A DNA stretch of 64,000 nucleotides, taken from Tabrizicola caldifontis. GTDB taxonomy: Bacteria > Pseudomonadota > Alphaproteobacteria > Rhodobacterales > Rhodobacteraceae. Where the stretch lies: contig NZ_SIJH01000010.1 in NCBI RefSeq assembly GCF_004762095.1, positions 62,001 to 126,000 of the forward strand, given 5' to 3'. Made by a program: the position numbers and the translations under genes. This document shows, in pieces, positions 26,035-34,755 of this stretch; positions within the stretch are counted from its first letter, which is position 1; each line of letters opens with the position of its first letter. The notes under the pieces are model-generated. The model was not told the origin of the DNA, did not search any database, and was given only the letters and a program-made list of their open reading frames with translations.

Positions 26035-26751
26035 TTGCCGCGTGACACGATCTGGTCGGCGATTGCCGGCACACTGCGAGCGGAAATCGCGGGCGGGCAT
26101 TATCCGCCTGGCAGCAGATTGCCGACCGAGGCAGCGCTGTCGGCCCGGTTCGGGGTGAACCGCCATACGGTTCGCCATGCCTTGGCGACGCTGGCGGAAG
26201 AGGGGCTGGTACACGCACGTCGGGGGGCAGGGGTCTTCGTGACGGCACGGCCGACCCATTACCGGCTGGGTCGGCGGGTGCGTTTTCACGACAATGTGCT
26301 GGCGGCCGGGCAGACCCCTTCGCGGCAGATCACACGCAGCGAGACGCGGCCATGCGATGCAGCCGAAGCACGGGTGCTGTGGCTGAAGCCGGGCGATCCG
26401 GTCCTGGTGGTGGAAGGCCTTTCACTGGCAGACGGCCAGCCCCTGGCGGCCTTTCGGTCGGTGTTCCCGGCCGCGCGCTTCCCCGGCCTGGCACAGGCGA
26501 TCCGGGCCGAGGCTTCGATCACACGGGCGCTGTCGGCCTGCGGGCTGGCAGACTACATGCGGCTCGAGACGCGGATCAGAGCCGAGGCCGCCGACCCGGT
26601 TCTGGCGTTGGCCTTGCAGGTGAAGGCCGGTGCCCCTGTGCTGCGCAGTGAAGCAGTGAACGTGGATGCCGAAGGCCGACCGGTCGAGCAGGGGACGACC
26701 TGGTTTGCCGGTGATCGGGTGACGCTGACCGTGGCGGCAGATCAGCCCTGA
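26035..26751 (+). CDS. phnF: GntR/HutC-family regulator of phosphonate genes
   Basis: The 238-residue regulator has an N-terminal winged HTH (LPTEAALSARFGVNRHTVRHAL, residues ~28-49 in two segments) and a C-terminal UTRA effector domain, the HutC subfamily. It starts with TTG: AGGAGG stands five bases before it and no in-frame ATG is near. It is divergent from phnG and converges with the hexapeptide acyltransferase by a 10-base overlap. Its ligand is presumably a phosphonate or phosphate compound. Confidence 0.9.
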   Translation: MPRDTIWSAIAGTLRAEIAGGHYPPGSRLPTEAALSARFGVNRHTVRHALATLAEEGLVHARRGAGVFVTARPTHYRLGRRVRFHDNVLAAGQTPSRQITRSETRPCDAAEARVLWLKPGDPVLVVEGLSLADGQPLAAFRSVFPAARFPGLAQAIRAEASITRALSACGLADYMRLETRIRAEAADPVLALALQVKAGAPVLRSEAVNVDAEGRPVEQGTTWFAGDRVTLTVAADQP

Positions 26752-27410
26752 TATTTCTCGAGAAATGCCTCGGCCTGCAATTCGCGGAAGTCGGCCAGCG
26801 CGGCGCGCAGCCTTTCGTGCGGCCAGTCCCACCAGGCCAGCGCAAGCAACCGGTCGATCACGTCTTGCACAAAACGTTTGCGCATGGGCCTGGCGGGGCA
26901 GCCGGCGACGATCGTGAACGGGGACACATCCTTTGTCACAACGGCACCGGCGGCGATGATGGCGCCGATTCCGATCGTCACCTCGGGCTTGACGATCGCC
27001 CCATGGCCGATCCAGCAATCGGCGCCCAGACTGGTGCGCCGTGCTGCGCGGGCGGCGAAGAAGGCGTCGTCATCGGTTGCGTCCTCCCAGTAATAGGAGG
27101 AACGGTAAAGGAAATGGTGCTGCGCGGCATGGGCGAAGGGGTGGTCGGTCGGCCCGATCCGCGTCATCGCGGCGATGTTGGAAAAACGGCCGACGGTCGT
27201 GTTCGCGATGTCGGCGAAGCGGTCGCAATAGGCATAGGCCTCGAAGGTGGAATTCAGGATGCGCGAGCCTTCGCCGACCTCGGTCCAGGGGGCGAAGCTG
27301 GAATTCGCAACCTGTGCCGAAGGGTGGATTACCGCCCCGTCGGGCGACAGGAGGGGGCCGGTCCGGTGCGAGTGCTGCGGTTCGGTAGGTAACGGGCTGA
27401 TGGCAGTCAT
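26742..27410 (-). CDS. Phosphonate-cluster hexapeptide-repeat acyltransferase
   Basis: The 222-residue left-handed beta-helix acyltransferase resembles chloramphenicol/xenobiotic acetyltransferases and the hexapeptide transferase family found in phn operons. Hexapeptide repeats run through residues ~25-190 (for example IGIGAIIAAGAVVTKDVSPF). His in RIGPTDHPFAH is the likely catalytic residue. It might acetylate aminoalkylphosphonates, the job PhnO does in E. coli. The ATG giving MTAISPLPTEP was chosen; upstream sequence in frame is not family-like. It is last in the phnCDE1E2 direction, 172 bp after phnE1. Confidence 0.85.
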   Translation of the reverse strand: MTAISPLPTEPQHSHRTGPLLSPDGAVIHPSAQVANSSFAPWTEVGEGSRILNSTFEAYAYCDRFADIANTTVGRFSNIAAMTRIGPTDHPFAHAAQHHFLYRSSYYWEDATDDDAFFAARAARRTSLGADCWIGHGAIVKPEVTIGIGAIIAAGAVVTKDVSPFTIVAGCPARPMRKRFVQDVIDRLLALAWWDWPHERLRAALADFRELQAEAFLEKYQG

Positions 27411-27533
27411 CTTAAGCGTGAGTCCGCTGGTTTTCGCGTGGGGCAAAGTGTGGGCAATCGCGCTGCTTCGCGGGCGCAAGCCTTGTATCTGGCCTCGGTG
27501 CTTTCGGCCCGACCAGCTGAGGCGAAGGGGGCA

Positions 27534-27575
27534 TTCTGCCCCCGAACCCCCTGAGAGTATTTGGCAATGAGCAAG
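27534..27575 (+). repeat. C-rich tract plus GAGTATTTGG motif
   Basis: CTGCCCCCGAACCCCC is followed by GAGAGTATTTGGCAATGAGC. The same arrangement (CCCCCGGACCCCC then GGAGTATTTGGG) occurs before hypF at 53371-53411. It fills most of the gap between phnE1 and the acyltransferase. Confidence 0.5.
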
Positions 27576-27582
27576 CGCGCAG

Positions 27583-28911
27583 TCATTCGCCCTTGATCAG
27601 CTTGCGGCGGATCCAGCCCGAGAGGCTGTCCATCAGCATGACCATCAGCACGATCAGGACCATGTAATAGGCCACTTCCTCCCAGTCCTTCTGGGTGATG
27701 ATCGCCTGGGTCAGGAGAAGCCCGATCCCGCCGCCAACGATGGCGCCGATCACGGTGGCGCTGCGGGTGTTCGACTCCAGGTAGTAGAGCACCTGGGCCA
27801 GAAATACCGGCATGATTTGCGGGATCACCCCGAAGCGCGCCCGCTGCACCGCATTTGCGCCGGTCGAACGCACGCCCTCGACCTGCTTCTCGTCGATGTT
27901 CTCCAGAGCCTCCGAGAACATCTTGCCGAAACTGCCCGTGTCGGTCAGAGCGATGGCGATCGCCCCGGTCATCGGTCCCGGGCCGAAGGCGCGGCTCAGC
28001 ACGATGGTCCATATCAGCCCGTCCACCCCGCGCACGAAGTCGAACACCCGGCGCGCGGCAAAGCGCAGGGGTCCGAAGGCCATGAAATTGCGCGCGGCGA
28101 GGAAGGACAGCGGCAGGGCGACAAGGGCTGCCGTCATCGTGCCGAGGAAGGCCATCAGGATCGTCTCGAAGATCGCCCAGGCCACATCGCCATGGCGCCA
28201 CATCCTGTTGGTCCAGAACTCCGACGCGATCAGCGCCAGGTTCGACCGCGCCGGATCGAGCCTTTCGACCGAGACGGCCAGGGCGGCCAGTTCGCCGAAG
28301 GACTTGCCGTAAAGGGGGCTGTCGAGGGTGAAGAACCACAGCTCCCAGCCGGGCTGGTACCTGAAGGTCTCGACCTTGGACCGGGTATAGGTGAACCGGC
28401 CGGCATCGGTGGTGACACCGATGCGGTTATCGCCCACGCTGATCCAGTCGGGAATCGGTTCAGGCGCCGTGAGGGCCGGGCGGCCGCCCTCCTCGCGGAT
28501 GTCGATGGTGCCATAGCCGGGCACCACATAGCGCGCGCCGTTCGCGTCGTAGGTGACGATGTGGCCTTGCCCAAGGTCGATGGTCGTTACATCGTCCGCG
28601 ACCGTAACCCAGTCGGGCAGGCGGCCTTCGGGGTAGGTGGCCTTGGCCTCGCCCTCGATGGCTACGGTCAGATTGCCCGTGCGGTTGTCGCGGGTGACAT
28701 GGGTCTTGTGCGACCAGAAGTCGGATAGAAGGATCGCCGCATTGTCGAAACGCGCCCGGGCCATCAGGCCCGCGATGTCGAAGCTGATCGCGGCATAGAC
28801 AAGGTAGGCAAGGATGGCGGCCGGAATGGCAAAGGCGAGCCGCTGCTTGCGGTCGAAGGCGCGGGTGACGGTCTCGGCCAGCGCGGGGCCGGCAAGGGTG
28901 GCATCGGTCAT
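27583..28911 (-). CDS. phnE: Phosphonate ABC transporter permease with large extracytoplasmic insert
   Basis: The 442-residue permease is much longer than usual PhnE (~260-290). After membrane segment 1 (FAIPAAILAYLVYAAISF), about 170 hydrophilic residues precede the standard permease core (TILMAFLGTMTAALVALP onward). The core carries the EAA-type loop (ALENIDEKQVEGVRSTGA). The insert contains repeated beta-rich stretches (VTVADDVTTIDLGQGHIV). It probably forms a heterodimeric channel with the second PhnE just upstream and may contact PhnD in the periplasm. Confidence 0.9.
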   Translation of the reverse strand: MTDATLAGPALAETVTRAFDRKQRLAFAIPAAILAYLVYAAISFDIAGLMARARFDNAAILLSDFWSHKTHVTRDNRTGNLTVAIEGEAKATYPEGRLPDWVTVADDVTTIDLGQGHIVTYDANGARYVVPGYGTIDIREEGGRPALTAPEPIPDWISVGDNRIGVTTDAGRFTYTRSKVETFRYQPGWELWFFTLDSPLYGKSFGELAALAVSVERLDPARSNLALIASEFWTNRMWRHGDVAWAIFETILMAFLGTMTAALVALPLSFLAARNFMAFGPLRFAARRVFDFVRGVDGLIWTIVLSRAFGPGPMTGAIAIALTDTGSFGKMFSEALENIDEKQVEGVRSTGANAVQRARFGVIPQIMPVFLAQVLYYLESNTRSATVIGAIVGGGIGLLLTQAIITQKDWEEVAYYMVLIVLMVMLMDSLSGWIRRKLIKGE

Positions 28912-28931
28912 GCGTCAAGCTCCGGGCTGGC

Positions 28932-29060
28932 GGCCCCCCCACCCCCTCCCTCCCCCACGCGGGGGGAGGGAGGCGCGGGATGGCGAATGAAGGGCCGGGG
29001 ACGGGCCGGGTGGCTCCCCTCCCCCTGCGTGGGGAGGGGATGGGGGTGGGGGGCGCCTGC
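28932..29060. repeat. Double (inverted) palindromic element between the two phnE genes
   Basis: CCCTCCCTCCCCCACGC-GGGGGGAGGGAGG and, in inverse orientation, CCCCTCCCCCTGCGTGGGGAGGGG are separated by ~35 bp. The 129-bp span equals that of the copy inside phnI, and only the arms, not the spacer, look conserved. Located between cotranscribed genes it may act as an mRNA processing or stability site. Confidence 0.8.
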
Positions 29061-29096
29061 CGGACGGCGGGCTTTGGAGGGGCAGTGTTGCATCGG

Positions 29097-29975
29097 TCAA
29101 TGCCCCTTCACCAGCTTGTGGCGGTAATGGTCGGACGCCCGGTCGATGAGGACGATGGTCAGGAACAGCAGCAGGAAGATCGCGACGACCTGGTCATAGC
29201 GGCCTTGGCCCCATTGCATTGCGATCTTCAGGTCATGGCCGATCCCGCCCTCGCCCACGAAGCCCAGGATGGCCGAGGCGCGCACGTTGATCTCGAAGCG
29301 GAGAAGCGCATAGGACAGCCAGTTCGGCGCGACCTGCGGGATCACCCCCAGCCACATCCGCTGCGACCAGTTGGCGCCCACCGAGGCCAGGCCTTCGACA
29401 GGTTTCAGGTCGGCATTCTCGGCAACTTCCGAGAACAGCTTGCCCAGCGCGCCGCCCGTGTGCAGCGCGATGGCGATGACGGCGGGCACCGGGCCGCCGC
29501 CGAGGATGTAGATCAGCACCAGGGCGATGACGATCTCCGGGATCGCTCGCAGTGCGTCCATCGTGCGGCGGAAGATCGGGATCAGCCGCGGCCAGCGCGC
29601 AAGGCCCCGCGTCGCCAGCAAGGACAGGCCCATGGCCGCCAGCGCGCCGACCAGCGTGGCAACGGCGGCGATGTTCACCGTCTCGATCAGGGCGGGGACA
29701 TGGTCCCAGAAGATGCCCGGCAGGTTTGCCCGTTTTTCCCAGGCTTCGGACAGGACCTCGGAAGGAAAGTCCAGCACCTGGTGCAGCCCGTTCCAGAACC
29801 CGCCCGCGTTGCGGTGGTCGGCCAGCATCCAGCCCGAGGCCATGAGCGCGACGAAGATGACCAGCAGGATGCCGCCATACATCCGCTTGCGGCGAACCAT
29901 GTCCAGATAGGCCTCGCGCGGGTTGGCAAGGTTCGGGCGTTGGCCCGGCTCGGGACCGAAGGCAACATCGACCAT
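29097..29975 (-). CDS. phnE: Phosphonate ABC transporter permease
   Basis: The 292-residue PhnE-type permease has about six membrane segments (first: MYGGILLVIFVALMASGWML). The coupling loop SEVAENADLKPVEGLASVGAN is read here as residues ~180-200. Together with the 442-residue PhnE it should form the channel of the PhnCDE phosphonate importer. A T-rich hairpin separates it from phnD upstream, which would lower its expression relative to the binding protein. Confidence 0.93.
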   Translation of the reverse strand: MVDVAFGPEPGQRPNLANPREAYLDMVRRKRMYGGILLVIFVALMASGWMLADHRNAGGFWNGLHQVLDFPSEVLSEAWEKRANLPGIFWDHVPALIETVNIAAVATLVGALAAMGLSLLATRGLARWPRLIPIFRRTMDALRAIPEIVIALVLIYILGGGPVPAVIAIALHTGGALGKLFSEVAENADLKPVEGLASVGANWSQRMWLGVIPQVAPNWLSYALLRFEINVRASAILGFVGEGGIGHDLKIAMQWGQGRYDQVVAIFLLLFLTIVLIDRASDHYRHKLVKGH

Positions 29976-29997
29976 GGGATCATCCGGAAATGAAAAA

Positions 29998-30027
29998 GCC
30001 GGACCCCGGGGAGCGGCGGGGTCCGGC
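29998..30027 (-). terminator. Attenuator-like hairpin between phnD and phnE
   Basis: GCCGGACCCC pairs perfectly with GGGGTCCGGC around a 10-base loop. On the minus strand the stem is followed by TTTTTCA, so it is a rho-independent terminator by form. It sits inside the operon 11 bases after the phnD stop, a common device to make more binding protein than permease. Confidence 0.8.
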
Positions 30028-30038
30028 GAGGGTGTGGC

Positions 30039-30935
30039 TTACATGCCTTCCTGCAGCTTGCGGGCGGCGATGATGCCCAGATAGTCCTCGTGCTTCACCG
30101 GAACGAAGTCCTTCGCCTCGCCCGCGGCGACGTTGTAGGCGCACTCGGGATCGTCCTGCCACATCGTGTCCATCATGGCATAGATCTTGTCCTTCACGTC
30201 CTGCGGCAGGGCCTTGCGCACCACCAGCGGACCTTCCGGGATCATCTTCGACCGCCAGATCTCGACCAGGTTGTTCATGTCCACGAGACCCGCATCGGCC
30301 GCCTTGCGGAAGGCGCCCGAGGCATAGCCGTCTTCCCAGTTGCCCAGACCGTCGGCCCAGGCCACGCCTGCGTCGAAGTCGCCGTTGGCCACGCCGACGA
30401 TGGTCTGCTCATGGCCGCCCGACATCTTCACTTCCTTGAAGTAGTCCTCGAGCTTGCCGTATTTCTCGGTCAGTTCCGCGCCCGGCACCAGGTAGCCCGA
30501 GGTCGAGTTCGGGTCGGCGAAGGCGAAGACCTTGCCCTTGGCATCGTCCATCGAGGTGATGCCGCTGTCGGCGCGGGCGAAGCCGATCGAGTAGTAGCCG
30601 GTGGTGCCGTCCACGTTCTGCTTGGTCAGCATGACCTCCACGGCGTCCGGGTTGGTCAGGTAGGTCTTGGCATAGGCCGAGGCGCCCAGCCAGGCATAGT
30701 CGAGCGACCCGCCCAAGAGGCCCTGGATCACACCGTCATAGTCGGCCGGGGTGAACAGCTTCACCGGCACGCCCAGTTCGGCTTCGACCTTGGCGCGCAG
30801 GCACTCGGTCGAGGCCAGGCGGTCCTGGGCGTTCTCGCCGCCGAGGATGCCGATGTTGAATTCCTTGATGCCTTCGGCCATCGCCGACGAGGCGAGGACG
30901 GCAGTCAGAGCGGTTGCAGTCAGCAGCTTGTGCAT
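30039..30935 (-). CDS. phnD: Phosphonate ABC transporter substrate-binding protein
   Basis: The 298-residue periplasmic protein starts with a Sec signal peptide (MHKLLTATALTAVLASSAMA). Family segments NIGILGGENAQDRL, LDYAWLGASAYAK and FADPNSTSGYLVPGAEL line the phosphonate pocket, with the Ser/Thr run STSGY expected to bind the phosphonate oxygens. It lies 37 bp after phnC and is followed by a strong hairpin. Confidence 0.95.
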   Translation of the reverse strand: MHKLLTATALTAVLASSAMAEGIKEFNIGILGGENAQDRLASTECLRAKVEAELGVPVKLFTPADYDGVIQGLLGGSLDYAWLGASAYAKTYLTNPDAVEVMLTKQNVDGTTGYYSIGFARADSGITSMDDAKGKVFAFADPNSTSGYLVPGAELTEKYGKLEDYFKEVKMSGGHEQTIVGVANGDFDAGVAWADGLGNWEDGYASGAFRKAADAGLVDMNNLVEIWRSKMIPEGPLVVRKALPQDVKDKIYAMMDTMWQDDPECAYNVAAGEAKDFVPVKHEDYLGIIAARKLQEGM

Positions 30936-30972
30936 GGGGGCTCCATGGGGTTGTGGCCTTGGGGGCCGGTGG

Positions 30973-31791
30973 TCACGACAGCATCAGGTCGGCGTAGGAC
31001 CGGTCGGCTGCGGTGTCGGTGGGGATCGAGGTCGAGGTGGCGGCCTCGTTGAAACTGTCGTCGGCACCGTAGATCTCGCGCGCGACGCCGGTGGAAAGCT
31101 GGTCGGGCGTGCCGTCAAAGACGATGCGGCCGTCGCGCATGCCGATCACCCGGTCGCAATAGCGCCGCGCGGTGTCGAGCGTGTGGAGGTTCGCAATCAC
31201 CATGCGCCCGTCCTCGACGTTGATCCGCTTCAGTGTGTCCATGACGACCTGGGCGTTCATCGGGTCGAGGCTGGCGATGGGCTCGTCGGCCAGGATGATC
31301 TTCGGGTCCTGCATCAGGGCGCGGGCAATGGCCACGCGCTGCTGCTGGCCGCCCGACAGCGCCTCGGCACGCTTCGGGGCCTGCTCGGCGATGCCGAGGC
31401 GGTCGAGGATCTCCAGCGCCTTCAGGATGTCGGCGCGGGGCCAGAGGTTGAACATGGTCTGCAGCGTGGACCGGCGGTTCAGGATGCCGTGCAGCACGTT
31501 CGATGCCACATCCATTCGCGGCACCAGGTTGAACTGCTGGAAGATCATCGCGCATTGCGACTGCCAGGCGCGGGCCTCGGCGCCCTTCAGCGCCAGCACG
31601 TTCCGGCCCTCGACGCGGATTTCGCCTTCAGTTGCGTCAATCAGTCGGTTCATCAGCCGCAGGAAGGTGGATTTTCCCGCGCCGGACCGGCCGATGATGC
31701 CCACAAAGGCAGGTCCTTCGACGCGAAAGCTGACATTGTCCACAGCGGCCTTCTGACCGAACATCCGCGTCACGCCCTGCACATCCAGCAT
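30973..31791 (-). CDS. phnC: Phosphonate ABC transporter ATP-binding protein
   Basis: The 272-residue ATPase energises phosphonate import. It has Walker [10 protein letters not shown], signature [15 protein letters not shown] and Walker [13 protein letters not shown]. The first ATG giving [20 protein letters not shown] was chosen; the open frame continues upstream through the promoter region. A Pho-box-like pair of half sites lies about 65 bp upstream. It is followed by phnD and the two phnE genes. Confidence 0.95.
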   Translation of the reverse strand: MLDVQGVTRMFGQKAAVDNVSFRVEGPAFVGIIGRSGAGKSTFLRLMNRLIDATEGEIRVEGRNVLALKGAEARAWQSQCAMIFQQFNLVPRMDVASNVLHGILNRRSTLQTMFNLWPRADILKALEILDRLGIAEQAPKRAEALSGGQQQRVAIARALMQDPKIILADEPIASLDPMNAQVVMDTLKRINVEDGRMVIANLHTLDTARRYCDRVIGMRDGRIVFDGTPDQLSTGVAREIYGADDSFNEAATSTSIPTDTAADRSYADLMLS

Positions 31792-31855
31792 CGGTCTCCC
31801 CCGCCTTGCGTTGCCGGGGTCGTAGCTGCGCCGTGTGACACTGCATCGAACCTTG

Positions 31856-31873
31856 TGTGAAACTTGCATGACG
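31856..31873 (-). promoter_or_regulatory. Pho-box-like site upstream of phnC
   Basis: On the minus strand CGTCATGCAAGTTTCACA contains TCAT and TCAC exactly 11 bp apart, the spacing of Pho-box half sites, ~65 bp before the phnC start. The match to TGTCA-type half sites is partial. Confidence 0.4.
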
Positions 31874-31900
31874 CGGGGCTTGTGCAGGCTGCAATCGGGT

Positions 31901-32839
31901 TTACCAGCGGATATGGCGCGGCCAGACGTAGTGCTCGTCGGGGTCGGCCAGCGCTGGTGTTGCCAGCGCCATGGTCCGCCGCCGCAGGTCGGGGGCAACC
32001 TGATCACGGGGCAGGCGCCGCAGTTCCTCGGCCATGACCGGCGCGCCGATGGTCAGGTCCACCGGTCGGCCCATCCGGCGGCAGGTTTCGTGAAAGATCA
32101 GTGCGACCCGAAGCGGGTAGGAGGTGTGGCTTGCGATCTGGAACAGACGGGAATTCTGTCCGGCCACATGCACGGGCAGGACCGTGGTGCCCGGCACGGT
32201 CGCCAGCCGACCCACAAAGGGATGCCAGGGTGAATCCACCGCCCGACCGGTCAGTGGCCTGTTTGCGGTCGCCACGCCCCCTGCCGGAAAGATCGCCACA
32301 ACCTGGCCCTGCGCCAGCAATTCTGCCGCACGCCGCCGCGTCTCGCCAGTCAGCCGCCGCGCCTCGGGCGTGCCTGAAAAGTCGACCGGCAGAAGGTAGG
32401 GGTCCATTTCGGGCACCCGGCACAGAAGGCTGTTGGTCAGGATGCGGACATTGCCGCGCAGCCTGATCCCCAGATGCCCGAGCGTCAGCCCGTCCACCAC
32501 ACCAAAGGGATGGTTCGACACCAGAAGTAGCCCGCCGGACTGTGGAACGCGGGCAAGATTGCGGGCACCCCCGACGATACGGGGGCGGATCTTCAGCTTG
32601 CGCAGCGCCGCGTCGAACACCGGCTCGCCCGGCCGCTTGTCGCACAGCACCCAGTCCAGATAGAGCCGCTTCAGCTTCGGTTGGCCCGTCGCGACCTCGA
32701 CCGCGCGGATCAGGCTGCGACGGATCAGTGACTGCCCGGAATGCGAATAGCTGAAATGGACGGGCGCAGAGATCGGCCCCCGGTCAAAGGCGGGGGCATC
32801 CTCGGTGAAACAGTCGGCGGGAAGGATGTCGGCGGACAT
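31901..32839 (-). CDS. PlsC-like lysophospholipid acyltransferase
   Basis: The 312-residue protein resembles the LPLAT/PlsC superfamily, which transfers an acyl chain to a lysolipid at the membrane. The acceptor motif is a variant, NHPFGVVDG (His110-x5-Asp116 instead of His-x4-Asp), and FPAGGV is the second family motif. It is the last gene of a six-gene operon, 15 bases after the PhnM paralogue. Placement among phosphorus-scavenging genes suggests lipid remodelling under phosphate limitation (for example ornithine-lipid type), but no OlsB-like partner is visible. Confidence 0.8.
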   Translation of the reverse strand: MSADILPADCFTEDAPAFDRGPISAPVHFSYSHSGQSLIRRSLIRAVEVATGQPKLKRLYLDWVLCDKRPGEPVFDAALRKLKIRPRIVGGARNLARVPQSGGLLLVSNHPFGVVDGLTLGHLGIRLRGNVRILTNSLLCRVPEMDPYLLPVDFSGTPEARRLTGETRRRAAELLAQGQVVAIFPAGGVATANRPLTGRAVDSPWHPFVGRLATVPGTTVLPVHVAGQNSRLFQIASHTSYPLRVALIFHETCRRMGRPVDLTIGAPVMAEELRRLPRDQVAPDLRRRTMALATPALADPDEHYVWPRHIRW

Positions 32840-32854
32840 GGGGCCTCCGGGGGT

Positions 32855-34090
32855 TCAGAAGGCAGGTTCGGCAAGTGGCCGGGCCGGCAGGGCGGAATAG
32901 CCGCCGCGGCCGGCGACAAAGGTACGCAGGGGGGCGGGGGGCTGACCTGCAGGCCAGTCGATCAGGATCAGGTCGGCGCGCAGGCCCGGCGCGATGCGAC
33001 CCCGGTCGTTCAGGCCCATGGCGCGAGCCGGGTTCCGCGACACAAGATTCCACAGCACCGGCAGTGGTGCCACGCGGTCGGCGTGAAGCCGGGTCACCGC
33101 GCCCAGCATGGCCGGATAATAGTAGTCGGACGCCAGAATGTCGCACAGGCCCCGCGCGATCATCTCTGCCGCGCCGGGGCTGCCCAGATGGCTGCCGCCG
33201 CGCATGGCGTTCGGCGCGCCCAGCACGATCGGGTCGCCCGCCGCGCGCGCGGCAAGAAAGACGCGTTCGTGCATCGGGAACTCGGCCACCCTTGCGCCGA
33301 GCGCCCGGTAATAGTCGCGCGTTTCAACCTGGCTGTCGTCGTGGCTCAGCATCGGGGCACCATGGGCGCGGGCAAGGGCTGCCACCCGCGCGATGTCGCC
33401 CGGAACCTCGGCCCGACGCGCCCAGACCCGGGCGATCAGCTCCACGAAGTCGGCCGTGGTCATGCGCGAACGCCTGGCCCGTTCACTCATCTTTTGCATG
33501 AAGGCAGCCGTCGTCATGTCGGTCACGGGATAGTCCTTCACATGATCGAAGGGCCGGTCGTGAACGGCGATTTCGGGATGCAGCAGCGCCGAGGTGGTGT
33601 GGTCGTTGAAGGCCAGCGCCGGGCGGTCTGGACCGGCAAGGACATGGGCGATAAGGGGCTCCGCCTCGGGGCAGAAGGTTTCCCAGCGCAGCTGGATCCG
33701 GTTGTCCGCGGTCAGACGCCCGCGCAGGCCCTCCAGCGCGCGGACGACCTGCCAGCCGGTTTCGACACTGCGCAGGCCGGGTTCCCAAGACAGCGTGAGG
33801 GCATGATAGGCGGTCGCGATGCCGTTCGCCGCAAGCTGGCGGTCGGTTTCCAGAAGCGCGGCCTCGGTCGTGACCATGACCCCCGGGCGCGGCATCAGCT
33901 GGCGCTCGAAGGCATCGCCATGGATATCGACGAAGGCCGGGGCCAGGATGCGCCCCTTTGCGGGAAGCACAGTGGCGCCGTCCCGGGCAACGTCGATCCC
34001 GGTGATCCGTCCGCCCTCGATGCGGACCGAACCCGTTTCTACCCGGTCCTCCAGGATCAGCGTCGCGCCTTCGATCAGCTCCGCGCTCAT
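32855..34090 (-). CDS. PhnM-like amidohydrolase (second paralogue)
   Basis: The 411-residue protein is homologous to PhnM but clearly diverged. The metal motif is AFVDIHGDAFERQLMPRP (PhnM here: LIELHTDNLERH), and later LSHDDSQVETRDYY and VLGAPNAMRGGSHLG match the PhnM core. Family membership implies hydrolysis of a ribosyl triphosphate or similar ester. It is encoded away from phnGHIJ and between a methyltransferase and an acyltransferase, overlapping the methyltransferase stop by ATGA, so its substrate may differ from that of PhnM. Confidence 0.85.
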   Translation of the reverse strand: MSAELIEGATLILEDRVETGSVRIEGGRITGIDVARDGATVLPAKGRILAPAFVDIHGDAFERQLMPRPGVMVTTEAALLETDRQLAANGIATAYHALTLSWEPGLRSVETGWQVVRALEGLRGRLTADNRIQLRWETFCPEAEPLIAHVLAGPDRPALAFNDHTTSALLHPEIAVHDRPFDHVKDYPVTDMTTAAFMQKMSERARRSRMTTADFVELIARVWARRAEVPGDIARVAALARAHGAPMLSHDDSQVETRDYYRALGARVAEFPMHERVFLAARAAGDPIVLGAPNAMRGGSHLGSPGAAEMIARGLCDILASDYYYPAMLGAVTRLHADRVAPLPVLWNLVSRNPARAMGLNDRGRIAPGLRADLILIDWPAGQPPAPLRTFVAGRGGYSALPARPLAEPAF

Positions 34091-34755
34091 CCCAGCCGCT
34101 CCGCCAGAAGGTGCCAGTGCCAGGAGCCGGGCTTTTCATGTGGACGGTCGTAGAGGGTGAGGAGTTCAAAGCCCCACAGAAGGCCGGTCAGTTCGGCAGC
34201 GGTGCAGAAGTAATGCGGATGGACCTTGTCGCCGGGGCCCTCGAAAACCCAGGTGTTGCGGCTGATCTCGCGCCCCGGGGCACGGGCCTGTTCCACGGGC
34301 AGGCGGCGGGCCGACAGCATCGTGGCCATGAAGGTTCCTCCGGGTCTGATGATGCGGGCGATTTCCGCCAGGGTGCGACGCACGATCGTCTCGTCCCCGT
34401 GGTAGATCACGTTCCAGGCCAGCACATGGTCGAAGCTGGCCGAGGCAAAGGGCAGGTCGGTCATTGGGGCCTGAACGGTGTCCACGCTCAGCCCCTGGGC
34501 GAAGGCGGCAGATGCGGTGGCGGCCACCGCGGCCTCTGAGGCATCAAGGGCGGTCACTCGATGCCTGCCCCGAGCGTAGGCCAGCGCATGCCGCCCGATG
34601 CCGCAGCCAAGGTCCAGGATGTCCGATCCGGGTTTCAGCGTCGCCGCATGTTCGGCCACCCAGGGCTCTGCCCGGGCCCAGGGGCTGGTGCCGTCAGCCT
34701 TCTGCCATTCGGCGTTCCAGTAGAGATGTGCGGTATCGGTGGTCATCATGGTCAT
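34087..34755 (-). CDS. Class I SAM-dependent methyltransferase
   Basis: The 222-residue protein has the SAM-binding motif ILDLGCGIGRHALAYA near residue 46, followed by VTALDASEAAV and VLAWNVIYHGD. These are all typical of small soluble methyltransferases (TehB/Methyltransf_11 type). It is locked into the second transporter operon by ATGA overlaps on both sides. A substrate linked to the imported compound is therefore likely, but nothing in the sequence names it. Confidence 0.85.
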   Translation of the reverse strand: MTMMTTDTAHLYWNAEWQKADGTSPWARAEPWVAEHAATLKPGSDILDLGCGIGRHALAYARGRHRVTALDASEAAVAATASAAFAQGLSVDTVQAPMTDLPFASASFDHVLAWNVIYHGDETIVRRTLAEIARIIRPGGTFMATMLSARRLPVEQARAPGREISRNTWVFEGPGDKVHPHYFCTAAELTGLLWGFELLTLYDRPHEKPGSWHWHLLAERLG

